DNA of 46,323 nucleotides from CAXTEJ01 sp964243295 (GTDB lineage: Bacteria; Actinomycetota; Actinomycetes; Actinomycetales; Angustibacteraceae), in the NCBI GenBank assembly GCA_964243295.1, contig CAXTEJ010000027.1, positions 1-46,323 on the forward strand, in the 5' to 3' direction. Position numbers and translations under genes: made by a program. The notes beneath the pieces were generated by a model that saw only the letters and a program-made list of their open reading frames with translations, was not told the origin of the DNA and made no database searches. How positions within the stretch are numbered: position 1 is the first letter of the stretch; every line of letters starts with the position of its first letter. Positions 8,458 to 17,546 of the stretch are shown piece after piece.

Positions 8458-10106
8458 TGGTCACGCTCATGACCGCGGCACCCGCCACCGAGTCCGTCGG
8501 CGAGCCCGCGGTCAACATTGCGATCTTCGTCGGGTTCGTCGCCGTGACGCTCGGCATCGTGATCCGGGCCTCGCGCACCAACCGGTCGGCCGCCGACTAC
8601 TACGCGGGCGGTCGCTCGTTCACCGGCCCGCAGAACGGGGTCGCGATCGCCGGCGACTACCTGTCCGCCGCCAGCTTCCTCGGCATCGCCGGTGCCATCG
8701 CGCTCAACGGCTACGACGGCTTCCTGTACTCGATCGGCTTCCTGGTGGCGTGGCTCGTGGCGCTGCTGCTGGTCGCCGAGCTGCTGCGCAACACCGGCCG
8801 CTTCACCATGGCCGACGTGCTGTCGTTCCGGCTGCGCGAGCGCCCGGTGCGGACGGCGGCCGCGATCGCCACGCTCGTGGTCACGTTCTTCTACCTGCTG
8901 GCGCAGATGGCCGGCGCCGGCGGCCTGGTGGCGCTGCTGCTCGGCATCAGCGACCGCACCGGGCAGAGCATCGTCATCGCCGTCGTCGGCATCATCATGG
9001 TGCTGTACGTGCTCATCGGGGGCATGAAGGGCACCACCTGGGTGCAGATCGTCAAGGCGATCCTGCTGGTCATCGGCGCCGGCGTCATGACCGTGATGGT
9101 GCTGGCGAAGTACGGCTTCAACATCTCCGACCTGCTCGGCAGCGCCGTGGGCAACAGCGCCAAGGGCGAGGGGCTGCTGCGACCGGGGCTGCAGTACGGC
9201 CAGTCCGAGACCAGCAAGCTCGACTTCGTGTCGCTGTCGCTGGCCCTGGTGCTCGGCACCGCGGGCCTGCCCCACGTGCTGATGCGCTTCTACACCGTGC
9301 CGTCGTCCAGGGAGGCCCGCCGCAGCGTGGTCTGGGCGATCTGGATCATCGGCATTTTCTACCTTTTCACCCTGGTGCTCGGCTACGGCGCCGCGGCCAT
9401 CGTCGGCCCCGAGCGCATCGCCGCCGCACCCGGCAAGGCCAACTCGGCCGCGCCGCTGCTGGCGTTCGAGCTGGGCGGCACGATCCTGCTGGGCATCATC
9501 TCGGCGGTCGCGTTCGCGACGATCCTCGCGGTCGTGGCCGGCCTCACCATCACGGCCAGCGCGTCGTTCGCCCACGACATCTACGCCAGCGTCATCAAGC
9601 GCGGCGACGCCACGCCCGAGGCCGAGGTGACGGTGGCCCGGCGGGCGACGCTCGCGATCGGCGCCGTCGCGATCGTGGGCGGCATCTTCGCCAACGGCCA
9701 GAACATCGCGTTCCTCGTGGCGCTCGCCTTCGCGGTCGCCGCGAGCGCGAACCTGCCGACGATCCTGTACTCGCTGTTCTGGCGGCGGTTCAACACCCGC
9801 GGCGCGCTGTGGAGCATGTACGGCGGCCTGGCCAGCGCCCTGCTGCTCATCGCGTTCTCGCCGGTCGTGTCGGGCAAGGCCGACCCGACCAACGCCGCCC
9901 GCAACCTGTCGATGATCACCGACCCGTCGATCGACTTCCACCTGTTCCCGCTCGACAACCCGGGCATCGTCTCCATCCCGCTCGCGTTCTTCCTCGGCTG
10001 GCTCGGCACGGTCACCAGCCGCGAGCGCACCAGCCGCGAGAAGTACGCCGAGATGGAGGTGCGCTCGCTCACCGGGGCCGGCGCCGAGAAGGCCACCAGC
10101 CACTGA
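8457..10106 (+). CDS. actP: Cation/acetate symporter (sodium:solute symporter family)
   Basis: 549 residues, the normal length for ActP, with about 13 predicted membrane helices. Typical SSS motifs are AADYYAGGRSFTGPQNGVAI near residue 44, GDYLSAASFLGIAGAIALNG near 67, GGMKGTTWVQIVKAILLVIG near 184 and the LGTAGLPHVLMRFYTVPSSR segment near 267. It imports acetate, and possibly propionate or pyruvate, with sodium. Coupled start with the DUF485 gene and followed 103 bases later by acetyl-CoA synthetase, which together form an acetate-scavenging pathway. The substrate is inferred from family and neighbours. Confidence 0.93.
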   Translation: MVTLMTAAPATESVGEPAVNIAIFVGFVAVTLGIVIRASRTNRSAADYYAGGRSFTGPQNGVAIAGDYLSAASFLGIAGAIALNGYDGFLYSIGFLVAWLVALLLVAELLRNTGRFTMADVLSFRLRERPVRTAAAIATLVVTFFYLLAQMAGAGGLVALLLGISDRTGQSIVIAVVGIIMVLYVLIGGMKGTTWVQIVKAILLVIGAGVMTVMVLAKYGFNISDLLGSAVGNSAKGEGLLRPGLQYGQSETSKLDFVSLSLALVLGTAGLPHVLMRFYTVPSSREARRSVVWAIWIIGIFYLFTLVLGYGAAAIVGPERIAAAPGKANSAAPLLAFELGGTILLGIISAVAFATILAVVAGLTITASASFAHDIYASVIKRGDATPEAEVTVARRATLAIGAVAIVGGIFANGQNIAFLVALAFAVAASANLPTILYSLFWRRFNTRGALWSMYGGLASALLLIAFSPVVSGKADPTNAARNLSMITDPSIDFHLFPLDNPGIVSIPLAFFLGWLGTVTSRERTSREKYAEMEVRSLTGAGAEKATSH

Positions 10107-10136
10107 TCAGCTCCACCGGCAGGGTCGTAGGGTCGG

Positions 10137-10156
10137 ACCCGACCCGACCCGACCCG
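10137..10156. repeat. Short tandem repeat (ACCCG x4)
   Basis: Four perfect copies of the pentamer ACCCG stand between actP and acs, preceded by GGGTCGG, which can pair with the repeats to form a small hairpin. No T-run follows. It may be a weak attenuator or simply a slippage-prone simple repeat. Confidence 0.5.
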
Positions 10157-10209
10157 GCCCAGCGCCGTCCGGAGCGACTGCCCGCACCCACAGCAGGAGG
10201 ACGCCGAGC

Positions 10210-12186
<1,977 letters not shown>

Positions 12187-12216
12187 GCACGGCCGACGGC
12201 ACGACAGGTGATGACG

Positions 12217-12240
12217 GCGGCCACCTCCTAGGGTGGCCGC
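12217..12240. terminator. Perfect 9-bp hairpin after acs that covers the next gene's start
   Basis: GCGGCCACC (12217-12225), loop TCCTAG, and GGTGGCCGC (12232-12240) form a perfect stem. There is no T-run, as is common for actinobacterial hairpin terminators. The 3' arm contains the GTG at 12233 used here as the start of the CBS gene, so in RNA this structure could also mask that start. Both roles are inference. Confidence 0.45.
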
Positions 12241-12778
12241 TGTGCTCGCCAGCGACCTCGCCGAGAGCGTGCCCACCGTCCGCCGCGACACCAGCGCGCT
12301 CGAGGCGGCGCGCATCGTCGCGACGCTGCGGGTCAGCGGCGTGGTCGTCGCCGACGACGCCGGCGAGCCGGTCGCCGTCATCCCCGGCACCCAGCTGCTC
12401 ACGCTCGTCGTGCCGCGGTACGTGCGGGAGAACGCCGCCCTGGCGCACGTCTACGACGAGGCCGCCGCCGACGAGATCTCGGCCCGACTGAGCGAGCGCA
12501 CCGTCGCCGACCTGCTGGACGACGACACCGCCGTGACCACGCACGTGCCCGAGGTCGCGCCGGACGACACCCTGGTCGAGATCGCCGCGGTCATGATCCG
12601 CGAGCACTCCCCCGTCGTCGTGGTCCGCGAGCGCGGCGGTGCCAGCTCGGGCGTCGTGACGCTGGCGCGGGTGCTGGCCGCGGTGCTCGACGCCGCGGGG
12701 CAGGCCGGGCCCGGCGTCCGGCGCACGCTCGACGACGACCTGTCCGACGTCCTGCACGACCTCGGCACCGAGGGGTGA
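12233..12778 (+). CDS. CBS-domain-pair protein
   Basis: 181 residues from GTG 12233; GTG 12242 in the same frame is an alternative, and neither has a strong ribosome-binding site. Two CBS motifs can be traced: SDLAESVPTVRRDTSALEAA with VSGVVVADDAGEPVAVIPG (about residues 6-56), and VADLLDDDTAVTTHVPEVAP with MIREHSPVVVVRERGG (about 92-142). CBS pairs usually bind adenine nucleotides and control a partner. The stop overlaps the start of the permease gene (GTGA), so the partner is probably that transporter. The operon order suggests nucleotide- or ion-dependent gating of sodium/anion transport; this is inference. Confidence 0.8.
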   Translation: MAAVLASDLAESVPTVRRDTSALEAARIVATLRVSGVVVADDAGEPVAVIPGTQLLTLVVPRYVRENAALAHVYDEAAADEISARLSERTVADLLDDDTAVTTHVPEVAPDDTLVEIAAVMIREHSPVVVVRERGGASSGVVTLARVLAAVLDAAGQAGPGVRRTLDDDLSDVLHDLGTEG

Positions 12779-14073
12779 GCGTCCAGGTCGCGCTCGCGCT
12801 GGCGGTCTTCGTCGGCGCCTACGTGCTCATCGCGACCGAGCGGGTGCACCGGGTCGCCGCGGCGCTCGGCGGCGCGGCGCTGATGGTGGTCATCGGCGCG
12901 ACCACCGACACCACGGCCTTCTTCAGCGAGGAGACAGGTGTCGACTGGAACGTCCTGCTGCTGCTGCTCGCCATGATGATCATCGTCGGCGTCATCGGGC
13001 AGACCGGGCTGTTCGAGTACCTCGCCATCTGGGCCGCCAAGCGCGCCCGCGCCAAGCCGTACCGCGTGATGGTGATGCTCGTCGTGATCACCGCGCTCGC
13101 CTCGGCGCTGCTCGACAACGTGACCACGGTGCTGCTCGTCGCGCCGGTCACGCTGCTGGTGTGCGAGCGGCTCGGCGTCTCGCCGGTCCCCTACCTGCTC
13201 GCCGAGGCCATGGCCAGCAACATCGGCGGCACCGCCACCCTCATCGGCGACCCGCCCAACATCATCATCGCGAGCCGCAGCGGGCTGACGTTCAACGACT
13301 TCGTCACCAACCTCGCGCCGCTCATCGCGGTGCTCGTGGTGGTCTTCGTCGGGCTGTGCCGGGTGATGTTCCGGGGCAGCTTCACCGCCGACCCGGCCCG
13401 CGCCGCGCGCCTGATGGCCCTCGAGGGGCGCGAGGCGATCTCCGACCCCGTGCTGCTGCGCCGCAGCCTCGCCGTGCTCGCGCTCGTGGTCGCCGGCTTC
13501 GCGGCGCACTCGGTGGTCGGGCTCGAGCCGTCGCTCGTGGCGCTGCTCGGCGCCGGGGCGATCGTGCTCGTCTCCGGCCTCGGCCCGGGCACCTACCTCA
13601 AGGACGTCGAGTGGGAGACGCTCGCGTTCTTCGCCGGTCTGTTCGTCATGGTCGGTGCCCTGGTCAACCTCGGCGTCATCGAGGACGTCGGCCGCGCCGC
13701 CACGAGCGCCGTCGGCGACCACTACCTGCTCGCGACGACCGGCCTGCTGTTCGGCTCGGCCGTCATCTCGGGCATCGTCGACAACATCCCGTACGTCGCC
13801 ACCATGGCGCCGCTGGTCAAGGACCTCGTCGACGCCTCGGGCGGGGCGCCGCAGGCCCGGGCGCTGTGGTGGGCACTCGCGCTCGGCGCCGACCTCGGCG
13901 GCAACGCGACGGCGGTCGGTGCCAGCGCCAACGTCGTCATCACCGGAATCGCCCGGCGCAACGGCCACCCGATCTCGTTCTGGCAGTTCACCCGCTACGG
14001 GCTGCTGGTCGCGTTCGTCACCGTGGCGCTGTCGTGGCCGTACCTGTGGCTGCGCTACTTCGTGCTCGGCTGA
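12775..14073 (+). CDS. SLC13 / NhaD-ArsB family ion permease
   Basis: 432 residues and about 11-12 membrane helices. Signature residues of the ion transporter superfamily are ASALLDNVTTVLLVAPVTLL (about residues 109-128), the duplicated NIGGTATLIGDPPNIIIASR (about 150-169), and the second-half equivalents ISGIVDNIPYVATMAPL and LGGNATAVGASANVVITGIA. These paired DN and G-x-P/N re-entrant motifs are shared by NhaD sodium/proton antiporters, ArsB and the human P protein. The substrate cannot be settled from sequence; the coupled CBS protein and the adjacent nhaA favour sodium. GTG start overlapping the upstream stop. Confidence 0.85.
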   Translation: MSVQVALALAVFVGAYVLIATERVHRVAAALGGAALMVVIGATTDTTAFFSEETGVDWNVLLLLLAMMIIVGVIGQTGLFEYLAIWAAKRARAKPYRVMVMLVVITALASALLDNVTTVLLVAPVTLLVCERLGVSPVPYLLAEAMASNIGGTATLIGDPPNIIIASRSGLTFNDFVTNLAPLIAVLVVVFVGLCRVMFRGSFTADPARAARLMALEGREAISDPVLLRRSLAVLALVVAGFAAHSVVGLEPSLVALLGAGAIVLVSGLGPGTYLKDVEWETLAFFAGLFVMVGALVNLGVIEDVGRAATSAVGDHYLLATTGLLFGSAVISGIVDNIPYVATMAPLVKDLVDASGGAPQARALWWALALGADLGGNATAVGASANVVITGIARRNGHPISFWQFTRYGLLVAFVTVALSWPYLWLRYFVLG

Positions 14074-14177
14074 GACGGCTTCACCCCGGTAGGCTCGGCC
14101 GCGGAGAGCCGGGAAGCCTGGTCGGCCGCGACCCCCACGAGGGGCGCGATGACCACCGAGCGACCCCGAGGAGCACC

Positions 14178-15578
14178 GTGCCAGCCACCCCCGTGCCCAC
14201 CCCCGTGCCCGCCAGCCCCGTGCGCCGCCTGCTGTCGCGTGGCAGCTGGCCCGAGGCGCAGCGCGTCACCGCCGCGCTGCGCACCGAGACCCTGGGCGGC
14301 GTCCTGCTGCTCGTGGCCGCCGTCATCGCCCTGGTCTGGGCGAACTCACCCTGGCGCGACGGATACACCGCGCTGCGCGAGCTGACGGTCGGGCCGGCGT
14401 CCCTGCACCTCGACCTCGACCTCGCCCACTGGGCCGCCGACGGGCTGCTCGCGCTGTTCTTCCTGGTCGCGGGCATCGAGCTCAAGCACGAGCTGCTCGT
14501 CGGCGACCTGAGCGAGCCGGCCAAGGCCGTGCTGCCGGTCGCCGCGGCGCTGGCCGGCGTCGCCGTGCCCGCCCTCGTCTTCCTCGCCGTGACCGCCGGC
14601 GACCCCGGCGCCCAGCGCGGCTGGGCCGTGCCCACCGCCACCGACATCGCGTTCGCGCTGGCCGTGCTCGCGGTGCTCGGCACCCACCTGCCCGGCGCGC
14701 TGCGCTCGTTCCTGCTGACCCTCGCCGTCGTCGACGACCTGGTCGCCATCACGATCATCGCCGTCGCCTACACCGCCGACCTCGAGCTCACACCCCTTGC
14801 GCTGGCGCTGCTGCCGCTCGCCGGATTCGCCCTCGTGGTGCGGCTGCGCGTGACGGCGTGGTGGCTGCTGCTGCCCCTCGCGCTGGCCACGTGGGCGCTC
14901 GTCCACGCCTCCGGCGTCCACGCGACGGTGGCCGGTGTGCTCCTCGGGCTGTCGGTGCCCGTCCGGCGCCGGTCGGGCGAGCGGACGTCGGTCGCCCACC
15001 GGGTCGAGCACGCCGTGCGGCCGTTCAGCGCCGGCGTCGCCGTGCCGGTGTTCGCCTTCTTCGCGGCCGGGGTGACGCTGGTCGGCGGCGGTCTCGGCGA
15101 GGCCGTGCGAGACCGGGTGGCCCTCGCCGTCGTCCTCGCGCTGGTGGTCGGCAAGTGCGTCGGCGTGCTCGGCGGCACCTTCGTGGTCGCTCGGTTCACC
15201 CGCGCCCAGCTCGACGACGACCTGTCGTGGGGCGACGTGCTCGGCGTCTCGCTGCTCGCCGGCATCGGCTTCACCGTGAGCCTGCTCATCGGCGAGCTCG
15301 CGTACGGCTCGGGCTCGCCGCGCGACGAGCACGTCAAGATCGCGGTGCTCGCCGGGTCGCTGCTGTCGGCGGCGCTGGCCGCGGTCGTGCTGCGGCGCCG
15401 CAACGCGGTCTACCGGCGCATCGAGCAGGACGAGCAGCGCGACGACGACGGTGACGGCGTCCCCGACTGCTACCGCCCTGCGGTCCCCGCGGTGACGACC
15501 GCCGGCCAGCACGCGGCGCCCGCTGGCCCTAGGCTCGCTGCCGAACCGTCCGACGAGCACGAGGAGGAGCTGGCGTGA
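14178..15578 (+). CDS. nhaA: Na+/H+ antiporter NhaA
   Basis: 466 residues from the GTG at 14178, with GAGGAG just upstream. The conserved core includes FFLVAGIELKHELLVGDLSE, PTATDIAFALAVLAVLGTHL and the ion-binding double Asp in LTLAVVDDLVAITII (helix V), plus the late GIGFTVSLLIGELAYG helix. It expels sodium in exchange for protons. Compared with a typical 390-residue enzyme it has a Pro-rich N-terminus (PATPVPTPVPASPV) and a polar C-terminal tail of about 60 residues containing DDDGDGVPDCYRP, a calcium-loop-like sequence that is unusual for NhaA. The stop overlaps the next start (GTGA). Confidence 0.93.
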   Translation: MPATPVPTPVPASPVRRLLSRGSWPEAQRVTAALRTETLGGVLLLVAAVIALVWANSPWRDGYTALRELTVGPASLHLDLDLAHWAADGLLALFFLVAGIELKHELLVGDLSEPAKAVLPVAAALAGVAVPALVFLAVTAGDPGAQRGWAVPTATDIAFALAVLAVLGTHLPGALRSFLLTLAVVDDLVAITIIAVAYTADLELTPLALALLPLAGFALVVRLRVTAWWLLLPLALATWALVHASGVHATVAGVLLGLSVPVRRRSGERTSVAHRVEHAVRPFSAGVAVPVFAFFAAGVTLVGGGLGEAVRDRVALAVVLALVVGKCVGVLGGTFVVARFTRAQLDDDLSWGDVLGVSLLAGIGFTVSLLIGELAYGSGSPRDEHVKIAVLAGSLLSAALAAVVLRRRNAVYRRIEQDEQRDDDGDGVPDCYRPAVPAVTTAGQHAAPAGPRLAAEPSDEHEEELA

Positions 15579-16063
15579 GCACAGCTGCCGGCAGCACAGC
15601 CCCAGCCCGGACGCCGGGCGCCACCGCGGCCAGCGGGGCGACGAGCGCACCCCTGCGCCCCGGCCAGCAGGCCAAGCCCGAGCGCAGCATCGGCCAGCTG
15701 TTCTCCGACGCCTCCAAGGACCTCTCCTCGATCCTGCGCTCGGAGGTCGCGCTCGCCAAGATCGAGCTCAAGACCGAGGTGACCCAGGGCGTCAAGGGCG
15801 CGGTCTTCTTCGTCGTCGCCGGCGTCGTCGCGTTCTTCGGCGCCATGATGCTGCTGTTCGCCGCGGCCTACGGGCTGTTCGGGCTCGGGCTGCCGCGCTG
15901 GGTGTCGTTCCTGATCGTCGCCGTCGTGCTCTTCGTCGTGGCCGGGGTCGCGGCGCTCATCGGCAAGAGGCAGCTGTCGAAGGTCGGCCCGCCCGAGCGC
16001 ACCGTGCGCACCACCAAGGAGACGGTCCAGACGCTGAAGGCGGCGAAGCCGCACAGCGCCTGA
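15575..16063 (+). CDS. Phage_holin_3_6 (DUF1469) family membrane protein
   Basis: 162 residues. After a disordered Ala/Pro/Thr N-terminus comes SIGQLFSDASKDLSSILRSE with VALAKIELKTEV (an amphipathic helix, residues about 34-66), then two membrane helices (FFVVAGVVAFFGAMMLLFAA and FLIVAVVLFVVAGVAALIGK) and a basic polar end. Despite the family name these are ordinary chromosomal membrane proteins in actinobacteria, not evidence of a prophage. GTG start overlaps the nhaA stop, with GAGGAGGAGC ahead of it. Function unknown; co-translation suggests a role linked to the membrane or ion balance. Confidence 0.85.
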   Translation: MSTAAGSTAPARTPGATAASGATSAPLRPGQQAKPERSIGQLFSDASKDLSSILRSEVALAKIELKTEVTQGVKGAVFFVVAGVVAFFGAMMLLFAAAYGLFGLGLPRWVSFLIVAVVLFVVAGVAALIGKRQLSKVGPPERTVRTTKETVQTLKAAKPHSA

Positions 16064-16074
16064 CCCCCACCGAC

Positions 16075-16989
16075 GTGACCGAGGCCGGGGCCGTCGACGC
16101 CGCGGCGCTGCTGCTCGACGGGCCGTGGCGGCACCGGTTCGTGTCGGCCAACGGCGCCCGCTTCCACGTCGCCGAGGCGGGCGCGGGGCCGCTCGTCCTG
16201 CTGCTGCACGGCTTCCCGCAGAACTGGTGGTGCTGGCGGGCGCAGATCCCGGCGCTCGCAGCTGCCGGCTACCGGGTCGCCGCCCTCGACCTGCGCGGGT
16301 ACGGCGCCTCCGACAAGCCGCCCCGCGGCTACGACACCCCGACCCTCGCCGCCGACGTCGCTGCCGTCGTCCGATCGCTGGGTGAGCCGTCCGCGACCGT
16401 GGTCGGCCACGACTGGGGTGCCTACGTCGCCTGGTCGATGCCCGCGCTCGAGCCGGCCGTCGTCCGCGGCGTCGCCGCACTGTCGATGCCCCACCCGCTT
16501 CGCCTGCGTCGCGCGGTGCTGACCTCGCACGCCCAGCGCCGCGCGAGCCGGCACGTGTGCGCCTTCCAGCTGCCGGTGCTGCCCGAGCGGCGGCTGGTGC
16601 GCGACGGCACCGTGCGCCAGCTGCTCACCGCGTGGGGCGGCCCCGGCTGGCCCGACGACCCCGCGGTCGTTGGGCACTACGCCGACGCCATGCGCGTACC
16701 GTTCGTCGCCCACAGCTCGATGGAGTACTACCGCTGGGTCGTGCGCTCGCAGCTGCGCCGCGACGGGCGCGCCTTCCACGAGGCCGTCGACCGGCCGATC
16801 ACCGTGCCGGTGCTGAGCCTCCACGGCGGCCGCGACCCCAGCATCCTCACGGCCTCGGTCACGGGCTCCGAGCGCTGGGTCAGCGGCCGCATGCGCTCCG
16901 TCGTCCTCCCCGACGCCGGGCACTTCCTGCCCGAAGAGCGCCCGGACGACGTCACCCGCCTGCTCCTCGACTGGCTCCCCACCACCTGA
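16075..16989 (+). CDS. Alpha/beta hydrolase, epoxide hydrolase-like
   Basis: 304 residues. The oxyanion motif HGFPQNWWCW is at about residues 45-54, LDLRGYGASDKP near 71, and the nucleophile elbow GHDWGAYVAW has Asp113 in place of Ser, the hallmark of soluble epoxide hydrolases and haloalkane dehalogenases. The catalytic base is His in DAGHFLPEERP near the C-terminus, with Asp in GGRDPSIL as the probable acid. HGFP and WxGY-like lid features favour epoxide hydrolase. GTG start 11 bases after the holin-family gene, so probably the last gene of that operon. Substrate unknown. Confidence 0.83.
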   Translation: MTEAGAVDAAALLLDGPWRHRFVSANGARFHVAEAGAGPLVLLLHGFPQNWWCWRAQIPALAAAGYRVAALDLRGYGASDKPPRGYDTPTLAADVAAVVRSLGEPSATVVGHDWGAYVAWSMPALEPAVVRGVAALSMPHPLRLRRAVLTSHAQRRASRHVCAFQLPVLPERRLVRDGTVRQLLTAWGGPGWPDDPAVVGHYADAMRVPFVAHSSMEYYRWVVRSQLRRDGRAFHEAVDRPITVPVLSLHGGRDPSILTASVTGSERWVSGRMRSVVLPDAGHFLPEERPDDVTRLLLDWLPTT

Positions 16990-17035
16990 CCCCGCCCGCT
17001 GCCGTCCCATTCCGGCCCGCGTCGTCGGCCCTCGA

Positions 17036-17095
17036 CCGTGATCACGTTACGTGGGCTCGGACGCGCATCACGTGGCGTGGATGCCACGTGAAGCG
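17036..17095. repeat. Intergenic repeat B0 (CCGTGATCACGTTACGT half-element)
   Basis: CCGTGATCACGTTACGTGGG at 17036-17055 leads a 60-base unit that ends in GCCACGTGAAGCG. The same 60-base unit, without gaps, occurs at 24153-24212 with about 48 of 60 bases identical by hand count. Here the right arm of the large palindrome is missing, but an internal hairpin CACGTGGC-GTGGAT-GCCACGTG (17069-17090) is perfect. Confidence 0.7.
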
Positions 17096-17117
17096 ACCCA
17101 TCGCCGCGGGAAGCACC

Positions 17118-17237
17118 CCCGAATGGGCCGCGATCGCATGATCACGGACGAGGCGGCAGCGCCCGAATGGGCCGCGATCGCATGATCACGGACGAGGCGG
17201 CAGGCCCGAATGGGCCGCGATCGCATGATCACGGACG
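17118..17237. repeat. Tandem repeat cluster B, period 43-44 bases, three copies
   Basis: Three near-identical units begin with CCCGAATGGGCCGCGATCGC and continue with ATGATCACGGACG, at 17118, 17162 and 17205; the last lacks its tail. The core GGGCCGCGATCGCATGATCA-CGG (17125-17147, 17169-17191, 17212-17234) is the reverse complement of the repeat at 4666 with one mismatch in 23. The units are direct repeats with no unique spacers, so this is not a CRISPR array. With B0 they fill the 269-base gap between the hydrolase and the small minus-strand gene. Confidence 0.8.
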
Positions 17238-17258
17238 TCGGGGCGCGGGCGGGCGGGG

Positions 17259-17465
17259 TCAGACGGTGTCCTCGGACGCCCGGCGCCCAGACTGGCTGCT
17301 GTCGTCGGGGTCGGGGTGCTCGGTGCGCTCGCGGGACTCCTCGAGGATGATCTCGGCCTGGGTGAGGGGATCGTCGCTGCCCACCGCGCGCTCCTCGGGC
17401 AGCAGCATCGCGCGCTGGTCGACCTGCTCCTCGCCGGGCTCGGGCGTGACGTCGTCGGTGCTCAT
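17259..17465 (-). CDS. Small acidic hypothetical protein
   Basis: 68 residues from an ATG, very acidic and polar: STDDVTPEPGEEQVDQR, then AMLLPEERAVGSDDPLTQAE and IILEESRERTEH, with a Ser/Asp-rich end. It looks soluble and largely disordered with one predicted helix (residues about 34-48). The upstream site is weak. It is divergent from argG, 81 bases away. I do not recognise a family; it reads as a real small gene because of its amino-acid composition and position. Confidence 0.55.
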   Translation of the reverse strand: MSTDDVTPEPGEEQVDQRAMLLPEERAVGSDDPLTQAEIILEESRERTEHPDPDDSSQSGRRASEDTV

Positions 17466-17503
17466 GACCCGGTTCTACCCCGTGGTCCCGCCCGCGCACG
17501 TCC

Positions 17504-17539
17504 TGCATATATGCAGAACCCTGCACGGTCATGCATACT
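17504..17539 (+). promoter_or_regulatory. Candidate ArgR operator and leaderless promoter of argG
   Basis: A perfect 12-bp palindrome TGCATATATGCA (17504-17515) is followed by TGCACGGTCATGCA (17522-17535). This AT-rich pair of TGCAT/ATGCA half-sites resembles ARG boxes. CATACT (17534-17539) can act as a -10 box; transcription would then begin 7-8 bases downstream, at or next to the GTG start at 17547, giving a leaderless mRNA. A repressor bound here would cover the promoter. The assignment to ArgR is inference; argR is not in the window. Confidence 0.5.
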
Positions 17540-17546
17540 GGGACCC

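Noticed and set aside
8433..10103. 556-codon minus-strand open frame opposite actP
   Set aside because: Shadow of actP, His/Asp/Gln/Arg-rich, no motif.
15575..16063. Prophage remnant because of the holin-family protein
   Set aside because: This family is common on actinobacterial chromosomes next to nhaA, and no other phage gene is present.
17118..17237. CRISPR-like array
   Set aside because: The whole 43-44 base unit is repeated, so there are no unique spacers, and no cas genes are near.
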